Positions 53,154 to 62,130 of a stretch of 64,000 nucleotides of DNA are shown here, piece after piece. The stretch is from the NCBI GenBank assembly GCA_030144725.1, contig JASKMD010000017.1, positions 4,569,278 through 4,633,277 of the forward strand, written 5' to 3'. The position numbers and the translations under genes are program-made. A model generated the notes under the pieces. That model searched no databases, was not told where the DNA came from, and saw nothing but the letters and a program-made list of their open reading frames with translations. The stretch comes from Haematococcus lacustris (Eukaryota; Chlorophyta; Chlorophyceae; Chlamydomonadales; Haematococcaceae). Positions within the stretch are counted from its first letter, which is position 1; each line of letters begins with the position of its first letter.

Positions 53154-55572
53154 ATGCAGGGGGGTCGTCGCGCGATGAACGTGTTTGCTTTGTTCCTTGC
53201 TCTTGTGTGGACCTCTGGCGCACAGGCCAGAGGGCTGCGAGAACTGCCGCTCCCGAGCGGCTTACTTGCCCTTGTCAGCCCAGAGGGCCGTCAGCGCATT
53301 ACTAGCGCCCAGTACTCTGCCGATTTCTTCGCTCTTGTAGAGCATTCTGTTTCGCAGCAGAACTGGGCCTTTTGCGGTCCAGGCAAGAGCCCCCCTCCCC
53401 AGCTGCCCAGCATACCTGCTCCTCCTTATACTGTCCTTTGCTGGCTGATACCTGCTCCTCCTTATACTGTCCTTTGCATTTGCCTGCAGCCAGTGCCTCC
53501 ATGGTGCTCAACGCACTGACTGGCATTCCCAGACCTCTCCAACCCAATGCCTCCCACCTCAACTCTGTGTCCTACGCGTACTTCACCCAAGACAATGTCT
53601 TCACGCCTCAAACTGAAGCAGTTGTGCCTCTGAGTGTAGTACAGCAGCAGGTGCATACCGCAACACTTGGTGCCATGACACGCTGCTCCGCACATGCAAC
53701 TGCCCAGGGAGAGGTCAATGAGCAAACGAGCGTGGTGTGGCATGTGTATGTCAAGCACACAGCGTGAAACCCTGTGGTGATGGCATGCTGCCACACAAAC
53801 CCAGACACAGATAGGTGTCGCACTTCACGCAGCCAGGCAGGCTCCCTGCAGCCCATGATGCAGCAATGCTTGGGTTGTACCAGAGCCCTAGGCCAGGTCA
53901 CACCAAAGCTGCAGAGCTTGGCTAGGTCAAGGTCGGGTGCTACGGTTGTTAGTCAGGGTCAGCGCCAGGTTGGTTGTGCGGAGCCACCACCACCACTAGC
54001 CAGTGCCTCAGTGACAGCCCAGCTCACCAGGCGCCACCAAGTCTGGGTGCTGCAAGGTCACGCAGCTGCCCTGTGACCTGCCCCGAGCACCCTGCCTACA
54101 GGGCTTGAGCCTGGATGAGCTAGCAGCCTTCCTGGCCGCCCACCCAGGGGTAGGCTCTGCGGCCCTTCACTCCAACTCCAGCTCTGTGCCGCTAGCCACA
54201 TTTCGGGCCACCGTTCTCTCCGCCTTGTCCCGCAAGGATGTGTTTGCAATTGTGAACTTTGATCGAGCAGTTCTCAAGGTATGGCGACCCTGACTGGCAA
54301 GGCACGCATTTGGGCAGATAGGCAGGCTGATTGCATGGCTGAGGAGCAAGGTAAACTAGATGGCTGGCAGGCTGTAAAGCCCTTGCCTCGTGGCTGGCTG
54401 CGTGGCGGGGTGTCTGCTGCTGACTGCCTGTCCCTGCAGCCAGCCTCCCTGCTTCACGCCAAGCCGTGCCATGCAGCCTGTGCCTGCGTGGCTTGTGCAG
54501 GAGGCTGGCGGTGGGCATCACAGCCCCCTGGGAGCCTATCACGAGGCCTCTGACTCAGTGCTGGTCATGGATGTGTCACGCTACAAGTGTGTGGTGTGAC
54601 CTGGCAAGGGGGTGGGGAGGGGAGGGAACTGGTGAGGGAGTCAACCAGCGCTCCTGGCAGCAAGCTGCTACTGGCACCCGAGGCTGATTCAGTGCCTGGT
54701 GTGTTGACCAAACTGGGTGCTGGGCAGCAGCCAGAAGGCACTAGGGTGACGTGGCAAGGTTAGGTGCTCCTGTTTATGGCAACGACGCTCCCTCCACCGC
54801 TCGTGCTGCAGCTGCTGCCTTGGTGATGTTGCAGCTGTAGGCTAGTGCTTAGCTGTCCGTGGTGCTGGCAATTTTTTCGTCCCTGCCCTGGTGCAGGTAC
54901 AGCAGCTGGTGGGTGCCTGTGGCGCAGCTGTACGCGGCTACCAGCCTGACCATGGACTCCAGCACGCGCGCGCCCCGCGGCCTGGTGCTGGCCTGGTCCC
55001 TGGCCACATGGGGACCCAGCCTCCCCGGACCCGCCCTCAGCACTGATGACGGGGCACTGCCCGTGCGCTGCGCCGGTGCCATGATGGCAGGCGCTGGGCA
55101 GCCACCGCCTCGCTCCGGGGTGTCTGGTGCTGTTTTCACTGGCTTTGCAGGTGAGCACGCCCTGTGGCAGCAGTGTGTGGTAGGCGGGCAGGCAGTAGCT
55201 GGGGAATTCGTGTGGACAGTAGGTGTTCAGACTGCGTTAGGGTCAGTGGCTGGTGTGTGGGTGTACTTACAGCACCTTGGCTCTCAACCTTATAAGAAGT
55301 TCTTGTTGTGGAAATGATGGTTGCGCCTGGTGTGCTTTGCAGTCATCATGCTGCTGCTGGGCACGGCAGTGGGTGCCATTGGGGCACTGTGGTGGCAGCG
55401 GAGGCTGGGTCGGCTGAGCAGTCTGCAGCCTGGGACCCAAGGGCCAGGCAAGGTGCTGGCGGCTGCTGGGTGGACGCCTGTGTATTACAACAGGTGCTTG
55501 CCGGGTGAGGAGGAGCGGTCCCGCCTTCACCCAGTGCCACAAGGCCAAAGTACTGGGGCTGCCGGCTCCTGA
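53154..55572 (+). CDS. Phytochelatin-synthase-like peptidase (C83), membrane-anchored
   Basis: Exons 53154-53382, 53490-53650, 54102-54278, 54501-54586, 54897-55150 and 55343-55572 join in phase to 378 codons plus TGA. A signal peptide (MNVFALFLALVWTSGAQA) is followed by the C83 domain: QNWAFCGPASASMVLNAL with the catalytic Cys, YAYFTQDNVFTP, GLSLDELAAFL, VFAIVNFDRAVL, GGGHHSPLGAYHEA (His), VLVMDVSRYK (Asp), WVPVAQLYAA and RGLVLAW. All three catalytic residues are present. It matches the short, bacterial/cyanobacterial form, without the Cys-rich plant C-terminal domain. The C-terminus has a membrane helix (VIMLLLGTAVGAIGALWW) and a charged tail. The family cleaves glutathione to gamma-Glu-Cys and, in some members, makes phytochelatins. 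The first intron appears to use a GC donor (cag|gcaaga), splitting the active-site region. Confidence 0.9.
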
Positions 55573-56059
55573 GCTGCCAGTCATGACATTGCTTGCTAAC
55601 GCTCATCTTGTTGTCGCGATAGTTAAGGTCCTTACATGGGCCAACGGCAGCACCAACCCGTGTTGACCTGTGGACTCACCCAGTTTGCACGGTTGTACGG
55701 TACTCCGCCATCATGGATCATGTTTTGCGGATGTTGATAATTGACTAGGTGGCCTGACCACCCGATGCTTATATGTGACAAGCTGTTAGATTTGTTGGGT
55801 TCCTGACAGGTGCCCCCTATTTAATGCGCTGCGACCGACGTGCCCCAGTGTCCCCTGAACAGCGCCACTCCACTCACGCACGAGAACACACAAGGCTGGA
55901 GCAATACTTCACCCCTGCTCGTCCTGCAGCTGCATCCGTTGCTACATCAGTTCACTCTGATGACGAGCACCTTTCCATGCTTCTTGTATGTGTAGCCATC
56001 AAACCGCGCATGAATTGCACAGCCACCACCTCCTTGCAGTCTCTACATACCATCCCAGC
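55573..56059. other. 3' flank of the PCS-like gene
   Basis: No gene is recognised. At 55850-55930 there is a match to a dispersed repeat (gaacacacaaggctgg.gcaatacttc) also found at 61930-61975. Confidence 0.45.
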
Positions 56060-57014
56060 CTCCCCTCCCCTCCCCTCCCCTCCCCTCCCCTCCCCTCCCC
56101 TCCCCTCCCCTCCCCTCCCCTCCCCTCCCCTCCCCTCCCCTCCCCTCCCCTCCCCTCCCCTCCCCTCCCCTCCCCTCCCCTCCCCTCCCCTCCCCTCCCC
56201 TCCCCTCCCCTCCCCTCCCCTCCCCTCCCCTCCCCTCCCCTCCCCTCCCCTCCCCTCCCCTCCCCTCCCCTCCCCTCCCCTCCCCTCCCCTCCCCTCCCC
56301 TCCCCTCCCCTCCCCTCCCCTCCCCTCCCCTCCCCTCCCCTCCCCTCCCCTCCCCTCCCCTCCCCTCCCCGCCCCCGCCCCGCCCCGCCCCGCCCCGCCC
56401 CGCCCCGCCCCGCCCCGCCCCGCCCCGCCCCGCCCCGCCCCGCCCCGCCCCGCCCCGCCCCGCCCCGCCCCGCCCCGCCCCGCCCCGCCCCGCCCCGCCC
56501 CGCCCCGCCCCGCCCCGCCCCGCCCCGCCCCGCCCCGCCCCGCCCCGCCCCGCCCCGCCCCGCCCCGCCCCGCCCCGCCCCGCCCCGCCCCGCCCGCCCC
56601 GCCCCGCCCCGCCCCGCCCCGCCCCGCCCCGCCCCGCCCCGCCCCGCCCCGCCCCGCCCCGCCCCGCCCCGCCCCGCCCCGCCCCGCCCCGCCCCGCCCC
56701 GCCCCGCCCCGCCCCGCCCCGCCCCGCCCCGCCCCGCCCCGCCCCGCCCCGCCCCGCCCCGCCCCGCCCCGCCCCGCCCCGCCCCGCCCCGCCCCGCCCC
56801 GCCCCGCCCCGCCCCGCCCCGCCCCGCCCCGCCCCGCCCCGCCCCGCCCCGCCCCGCCCCGCCCCGCCCCGCCCCGCCCCGCCCCGCCCCGCCCCGCCCC
56901 GCCCCGCCCCGCCCCGCCCCGCCCCGCCCCGCCCCGCCCCGCCCCGCCCCGCCCCGCCCCGCCCCGCCCCGCCCCGCCCCGCCCCACCCCGCCCCGCCCC
57001 GCCCCGCCCCGCCC
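56060..57014. repeat. (CCCCT)n to (CCCCG)n compound microsatellite
   Basis: About 62 CCCCT units (56060-56370) switch abruptly at 56371 to about 128 CCCCG units, with only a few slips (56371-56377, 56592) and one T-to-A type variant near 56986. The long Pro/Arg and Gly/Arg frames are artefacts. Confidence 0.98.
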
Positions 57015-57017
57015 CAT

Positions 57018-57140
57018 GTAGGCGGCAGTAGCCAGCTACAGCAAAACTCGAGCAGTAGCCTTTACAACAGCAATCTCGCAGCCTGTTCTTGGTTACATCT
57101 CATGTAGCATGAGGGCTGTTACATCTCATGTAGAATGAGT
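57018..57140 (+). repeat. Short right-end fragment of the Fanzor element
   Basis: Matches 52767-53030 in two blocks (ggcggcagtagccagctaca, then gcagtagcctttacaacagc to catgagggctg), with the intervening part deleted. It directly abuts the (CCCCG)n tract. Confidence 0.8.
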
Positions 57141-57194
57141 TCAGTCATGTATTTGCCCTGCGAGACACATGAGCAAGATCTGCGAACTGCCTCG

Positions 57195-57460
57195 GGTGGC
57201 CACTAGAGCGCGACTGGTTAGTTTAACATCCTGATGTTTTGGGTTTAACCACATCTTTAACCAATCTTTAATATACCCGTTTTGCTACCCTGGGACTGCT
57301 TCTCACTGGCTACTTCTGCCGGCATAGTGTCGCTGGGTGCATTGCCGTGTCGCGACCAGAACGACAGCAAAAAGGGACTCGTATCGCGACCAAACGGTCA
57401 ACTTTAACAATCGGTTTAACACTAACCTTTAACCAGTCCGGTCGCGCTCTAGTGGCCACC
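57195..57460. mobile_element. MITE-like element with 20-bp inverted ends
   Basis: Inverted ends ggtggccactagagcgcgac (57195-57214) and its complement at 57441-57460 enclose 266 bp rich in ggtttaac/gttaaacc-type words (tttaac, ttaacc near 57220-57275 and 57400-57435). No protein is encoded. It overlaps the presumed 5' part of the SET-domain gene. Confidence 0.75.
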
Positions 57461-60457
57461 AGTGTGCGAGTGACTGTGTGTAGGCGACCTTCATCCGTCC
57501 CTCGATGTCTACGCCTTGCTGCGTGTGCCTTGCTGCCTTCATCGAGTTCAAGCAGCCCTCTGCACACCTGGGTCCGCAGCAACGGAGGGCACGTCAGCGA
57601 TGCAGTCCAGATCACAAGCTTTGGCGACGGCGGCGGTTATGGGTTGTCTGCGGGTCAAAGTGTATCGGCGGGCGACAGGCTCATCATGCTCAATCGTCGT
57701 TGCAAGCTGTCTTCTGACGAAACCTGCGACCCTCGTCTGCTGGCCGTTATCGATCAGGTGAGACTTGCTGCATGTGCGGGCGCCTACCCCGCTGTGCTCC
57801 ATCAGGATGATATGCGGGTACAGAAAGGGACTCGAATTGAGTCGCCAAACTTAATGAACGTGTATGGGTGCAGGTGCCAGCTGAGCAGTGGGCCATGAAG
57901 TTGGCGCTGCAACTGCTTAACCACCGCCTCATGGCTGCCTCAAGCCCCTATGCGGCCTACATTGCACAGCTCCCTGTGAGAGTGGCGGGTGTGCCCACTT
58001 TCTTCTCACGTGAAGCCATCAATGCTTTGGAGCACCTGCCGATGATAGAGCAGGTCAACAAGAAGCGCAGGTGAGCTGGCCGATCCTTGAAGATGTGTTC
58101 GGTAGTGGAGTAATACCAGTCCCGGTATGTGAGCAATCAACAGCAACAGCAGTGGCTTGTGCAGTCATGTGCTACCGGCCCATGCCTGACCGTCCCCTGT
58201 CATCCTGCCTCCGCCTGTTCAGGCGCACAGCAGAAGAAGCACGGCGGGCATCCCCCCTCGGTGCTGCAACTGCTGCCACAGCCGCTGCCCCTGCCCCCTG
58301 CCTTCGTGAAGGTGGTTGAGCGACTTTTCAAAAAGGGTGCTGGCGGGGCTTGCAGGCGCACCGGGTGATCCTTTTGGCGGCGCACGCATTGACGTCAAAA
58401 CTCTGGGTGAGGCTTTGTGCAGGGTTAGGGCCTTGGGTCAGGATAGGGGGACGTTATGCTGGGTCAGGATAGGGGGACGTTATGCTGGGAGGACACTGGG
58501 GTTGGGTCTTCCCAATGCTGGCTAGGGCATTAACGCAGGTGGCAGGGCAACAGGGCAGAGCCAAGGTCAGGCTCCCTTAGTTCCTGCATGTAGAGAGTAT
58601 CCCACTGAAGGCAGAGGGCTGCTATGCCAGTTTGTGTGCTCCCATCTGTACATGGAGTTTACACACATGTCAGAGCAGCCAGCTGGCTTGCTGCTGCCTG
58701 CACTGGGGCTGTGATGATACGATGTTGGCACCAGTCTGCTACAGCGCTCACTGGTTGAGTGCCGCTGATGATTCAACTATTGGAGCTGTCTGAGCCTCTT
58801 GCCTCCACCACCATCACCTGGCATCACCCCCACTGCCACCCCTCCTGCCACCCCTGCGCCACAGTGCACAGCCCAAACCAGACTGGCTTCGACCACCAGG
58901 CACAGCTGCCACTGTCCATGCCAGCTACCTCTTCCTACCCAGCTGTACACCTGCTTAGTTTCGCTCTCACTATCCCGCGCCACAAGCCACGGCTTGCAGT
59001 ACTCTGCCACCAGCCCATTGAGCACCTGGGGCTCTGTTGAGGCCAGCAGGTCACTGCCCTGCTTCACCCCTGACTTGGCCCCTTGGCTTGGGTGTGGTTG
59101 CAGGCTGGGCCGAAGCTTGCGTCCGCTCACGCGCCTACCAAGACCCCTTACACCCTACTGCCTTGCTGCCCCTCATCGACATGTGCAATCACTCCTTCCA
59201 CCCCAACTGTGAAGTGCGGTTTGTGGAGGGGGGCAGCTACCACTCCTTGGTGGCCAAGCACAACATCGCAGCGGGTGATGCCCTGCTCATCAGCTATGGC
59301 CCCCATTCCAACGACGTCTTGCTCACGGACTACGGCTTCTTGCAGCCAGACAACCCTCATGATCGGATGTGGATGGGCGTCAGGCTGGACTTGTTCCAGG
59401 TGAGCTGCAGGGGCTCTGTGACTGACACTGGTTGACCCTGATGTGAGGATTGAATGGAGTTTGCTGATCGTGTCTGCCACCGGATAAGGTCGAGCTTGCA
59501 CGCCTGTACGGCCCCGACCAGAAGTCCCTCTGGCGGAGCCGTGTGTTGGCCCAGCTGGGGCTGCAGGGGCCTGGAGCCATCCTGGAGTCAGCCCTGGGTG
59601 GCAGCCAGCTGGTGGACCCCCGCCTTGTGGCCGCCACGCGGGTCCTGCTGGCTCGAAGTGAAGCAGAGTTGCAGGTGAGGGAGCACTCGGTCAGGCCAGG
59701 CCCCTGGAAGGCCCTCCCACCTCCACCCCTAGGAGGCTCCTGCTGGCCTGAGGTCTTGGCTCTTCGGCCTGAGGTCACAAGGCTCACGGACTAATTGACG
59801 GACCCCAGCTTGGCTCAAGCCTTGCAACCCCTGCGTCCTGCTCTTGCCCCCATTTCCTTCACTGAGCAGGAGAACATTATGTCATGACATGTAGTGATGC
59901 TGATGACTTCGTGATGGAGCCCCACTCGCTCCTGGACACCTCCTGAGCCTTCAGCCTGTGACCATGGCAAACAGGCCTCTTAGTTGCCCTACGCAGCAAA
60001 ATGAAGTTGGCGGCCTTTGAACCCACCACACCACCACTCCTGCAACCCAGTGCCTGTGAGGGGTATACACTATGATGATAATGGCGGTTGCCCACTTGAC
60101 TTCTTGACCCAGTGATTGCTGTCAAGCTGCCAGCCTGTGCCCCACAACGTGCTGTGGTCGTATCGCAGGATGAGGATGCCATGTGTGGTGGTGCTGCAGG
60201 GGCGCAACATGGCAGAGCTGGGCTCGCTTGACTTGCCATTGAGCAGAGCCACTGAGGTCGCCACCCTTGAAACCCTGTCAAAAATGGCTGTAAAGAGCCT
60301 GTTTCGTTTTTCTACTACTTTACAGCAGGACCAGCTGATGCTCAACCAGACCCCGCCCCTTGCTGATGACTTACGCATGGCTACAGCCTACAGGGTGGAG
60401 AAGAAGAAGCTGCTGTCAGCAGTCATCCAGGGCCTAGAGGCTCGCATAGGAGGATAA
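57461..60457 (+). CDS. SET-domain protein, Rubisco-LSMT/SETD3-like
   Basis: Exons ?-57757, 57874-58070, 58321-58406, 59104-59399, 59489-59674 and 60200-60457 join in phase. The start is unresolved: no in-frame ATG is found in the first exon, whose open frame runs into the MITE, so a 5' exon is probably missing. Seen in order: LHTWVRSNGGHVSDAV, GGGYGLSAGQSVSAGDRLIML (start of SET), EQWAMKLALQLLNHR, the post-iSET VRSRAY, the cofactor motif IDMCNHSFHPN, LISYGPHSNDVLLTDYGF, and a C-terminal Rubis-subs-bind-like helical part (TEVATLETL, FSTTLQQDQ, AYRVEKKKLL). Members methylate lysines or histidine of proteins such as Rubisco, aldolase or actin, using SAM. The substrate here is unknown; the hydrophobic/Arg-rich N-terminus may be a plastid transit peptide. 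Confidence 0.82.
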
Positions 60458-60634
60458 GAGCCCGACCTCGTCTACGCCAAGCGCACCTGTCACAGGTAGC
60501 TCAAGCAAAGGTTTTGGCAAGGAGGAGTCAGCGGTTTCATGACCTTGGGCAGAACGTGTAGGGTACAGGCTGTGTGTGACTTGTAGTGGTGGGTTCACCT
60601 GATTGATTGTTGCAGTGCTGCATATGGCGACAAC

Positions 60635-61175
60635 CAGTGATGGGTAATACGTGTATCGATACATGCGATACGAGGAGGATAGGTGGCTTACACCGCTTAA
60701 GCTGTCAGCCGTTAGGCTGCTAGGCCTCCCTCCCCCTCAAGGGGTTCGGGACTTTCTGAAACGCACTTCATAGCAAGGTGCACAAACAGAGGTGCACATG
60801 GGCTCAACATGAAGTCATGCAAGTTCTCATTATTGTTCTGTAAAATCATGGCAAACTCCGGCTGCTCCCTGATGGAACTCGTGGCAGTGCACTCAAAGAT
60901 GAAATGCATGGCGTCATCCACTACCCCCTCTGTGCATCTGGTGCATGTGCGATCAATGAATGTAACCAGAAGCCGGCGATGCTGAGGCAGCTGAAGGACT
61001 TCTGCAGCATATTTTCCAAACCCAACTACCTGACCGTCTACAACCAGCTGCAACGGCACCTTGTGCGCAAACGGCACAGTAGTGTGCCCCCCCTTTTGAG
61101 CTGTCATCAGGTTACATAAGTAGGGATCGTCCCGACCCAGTGATGGGCCACGTATCGATACAGGTAATACAAGAA
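60635..61175. repeat. Two direct copies of a hAT-like end (cagtgatgggnnacgtatcgatac)
   Basis: cagtgatgggtaatacgtgt starts at 60635 and cagtgatgggccacgtatcg at 61138. Both continue into tatcgatac. CAGTG-type starts are common at hAT ends, but the copies are in the same orientation and I see no matching inverted end, so an intact element is not supported. Confidence 0.4.
60712..61110 (-). pseudogene. LINE/reverse-transcriptase C-terminal fragment
   Basis: The minus-strand frame includes a zinc-knuckle-like segment (RTCTRCTEGVVDDAMHFIFEC) preceded by LPQHRRLLVTFIDRTC and followed by a helical stretch (EQPEFAMILQ). This is the pattern at the end of many LINE ORF2 proteins, where a CxxC...HxxxxC motif follows the RT. 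No RT core is present. It differs from the LINE at 44.7-49.9 kb. Confidence 0.6.
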
Positions 61176-62130
61176 AATACACGAAAAAAGTCCCGCAGCC
61201 TATCTTGATGGCTAGGCAGGACGGCGACCCAGGAAAGCAAACCAGCCCCAAGTGGCAACATGTCACCTCAGCGAAGTTGCCCCACGGCCATAGCATGGCG
61301 TGCAACTATTGCCCCACGGCCATAGCATGGCGTGCAACTACTGCCACCCGCTAGCAGCAGGCCTGATCAACTAATTGCCATGCTTTCTTCTCCAGCAGTT
61401 GTGGCGTTGAGTAAGGAACAGAGTAATGTAGCGAAAAACTGGAAAGTCACAGTGGTCAGCTCACAACATGCCATTTTGTTAATGAGGGTCCCTTTTCCTG
61501 TGTGACTAGCGAGAGAGAGACGCACATTTCCCGCATTTGCAGCAATGTCGCTACATCACATGCCCAGCGATGGCCCTCCAACACCGCCTGCACCAACAAA
61601 GGCTCGCGGAGCGAGCCTGGCGGGCTGTAATGTGATTGTACTTCCGGCTGGATGCCAGGCGGAGTTCCCTCATTGGTGCCACTACTCACCACTAGAACAA
61701 TCGATAGTGAGCAGCTGAGGTGTGTCCGCGCTCGCTTGCGCCGGCATGGCCTCACTCGCAAGAGTTAACGCGCCGCTTGCCAGTAGATGGGCAATAATTG
61801 CCAGTAGATGGGCAAAAATCGATCGCCGCGACCGACCTGGCGAGTACCGGGTACGAGTCAGGGACAGTCACCGCAGTAAATTTGATTCACGGTTCAAACC
61901 GATGTAATTGCACCCTCCACACACGCACGGAAACACACAAGGCTGGGGCGATACTTCGCCCGTGCTGGCCATGTCCCATGTTGAATGACTCATGTTTGAT
62001 CCAACACAGCCCTCAAGTGCAACACAAGGTGAGATGCACAGTGGCTTGTCATTGTCCTGCATGTTCTGTACCTACGGCTTGAGCCGTGTAGAGAAGGTTC
62101 GTCATCACTGCTCATCCATTTCATGCTTGC

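Larger units (their letters stand above)
60458..62130. other. Transposon-relic region
   Basis: No host gene is recognised. It contains a LINE 3' fragment and two copies of a hAT-like end sequence. A 19-bp-spaced duplication (gccccacggccatagcatgg at 61275 and 61310) and dispersed-repeat sequence at 61840-61980 are also present. Confidence 0.55.

Noticed and set aside
56043..57017. Very long Pro-Arg and Gly-Arg open frames
   Set aside because: They are translations of the pentanucleotide microsatellite; a 5-base unit stays open in several frames on both strands.
58129..58368. Pro/Gln-rich frame as an exon of the SET gene
   Set aside because: It does not fit the phase left by the preceding exon; the 86-bp exon 58321-58406 does and restores the conserved sequence.
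60635..61175. Intact hAT transposon
   Set aside because: The two end-like sequences are in the same orientation, with a LINE fragment between them and no transposase.
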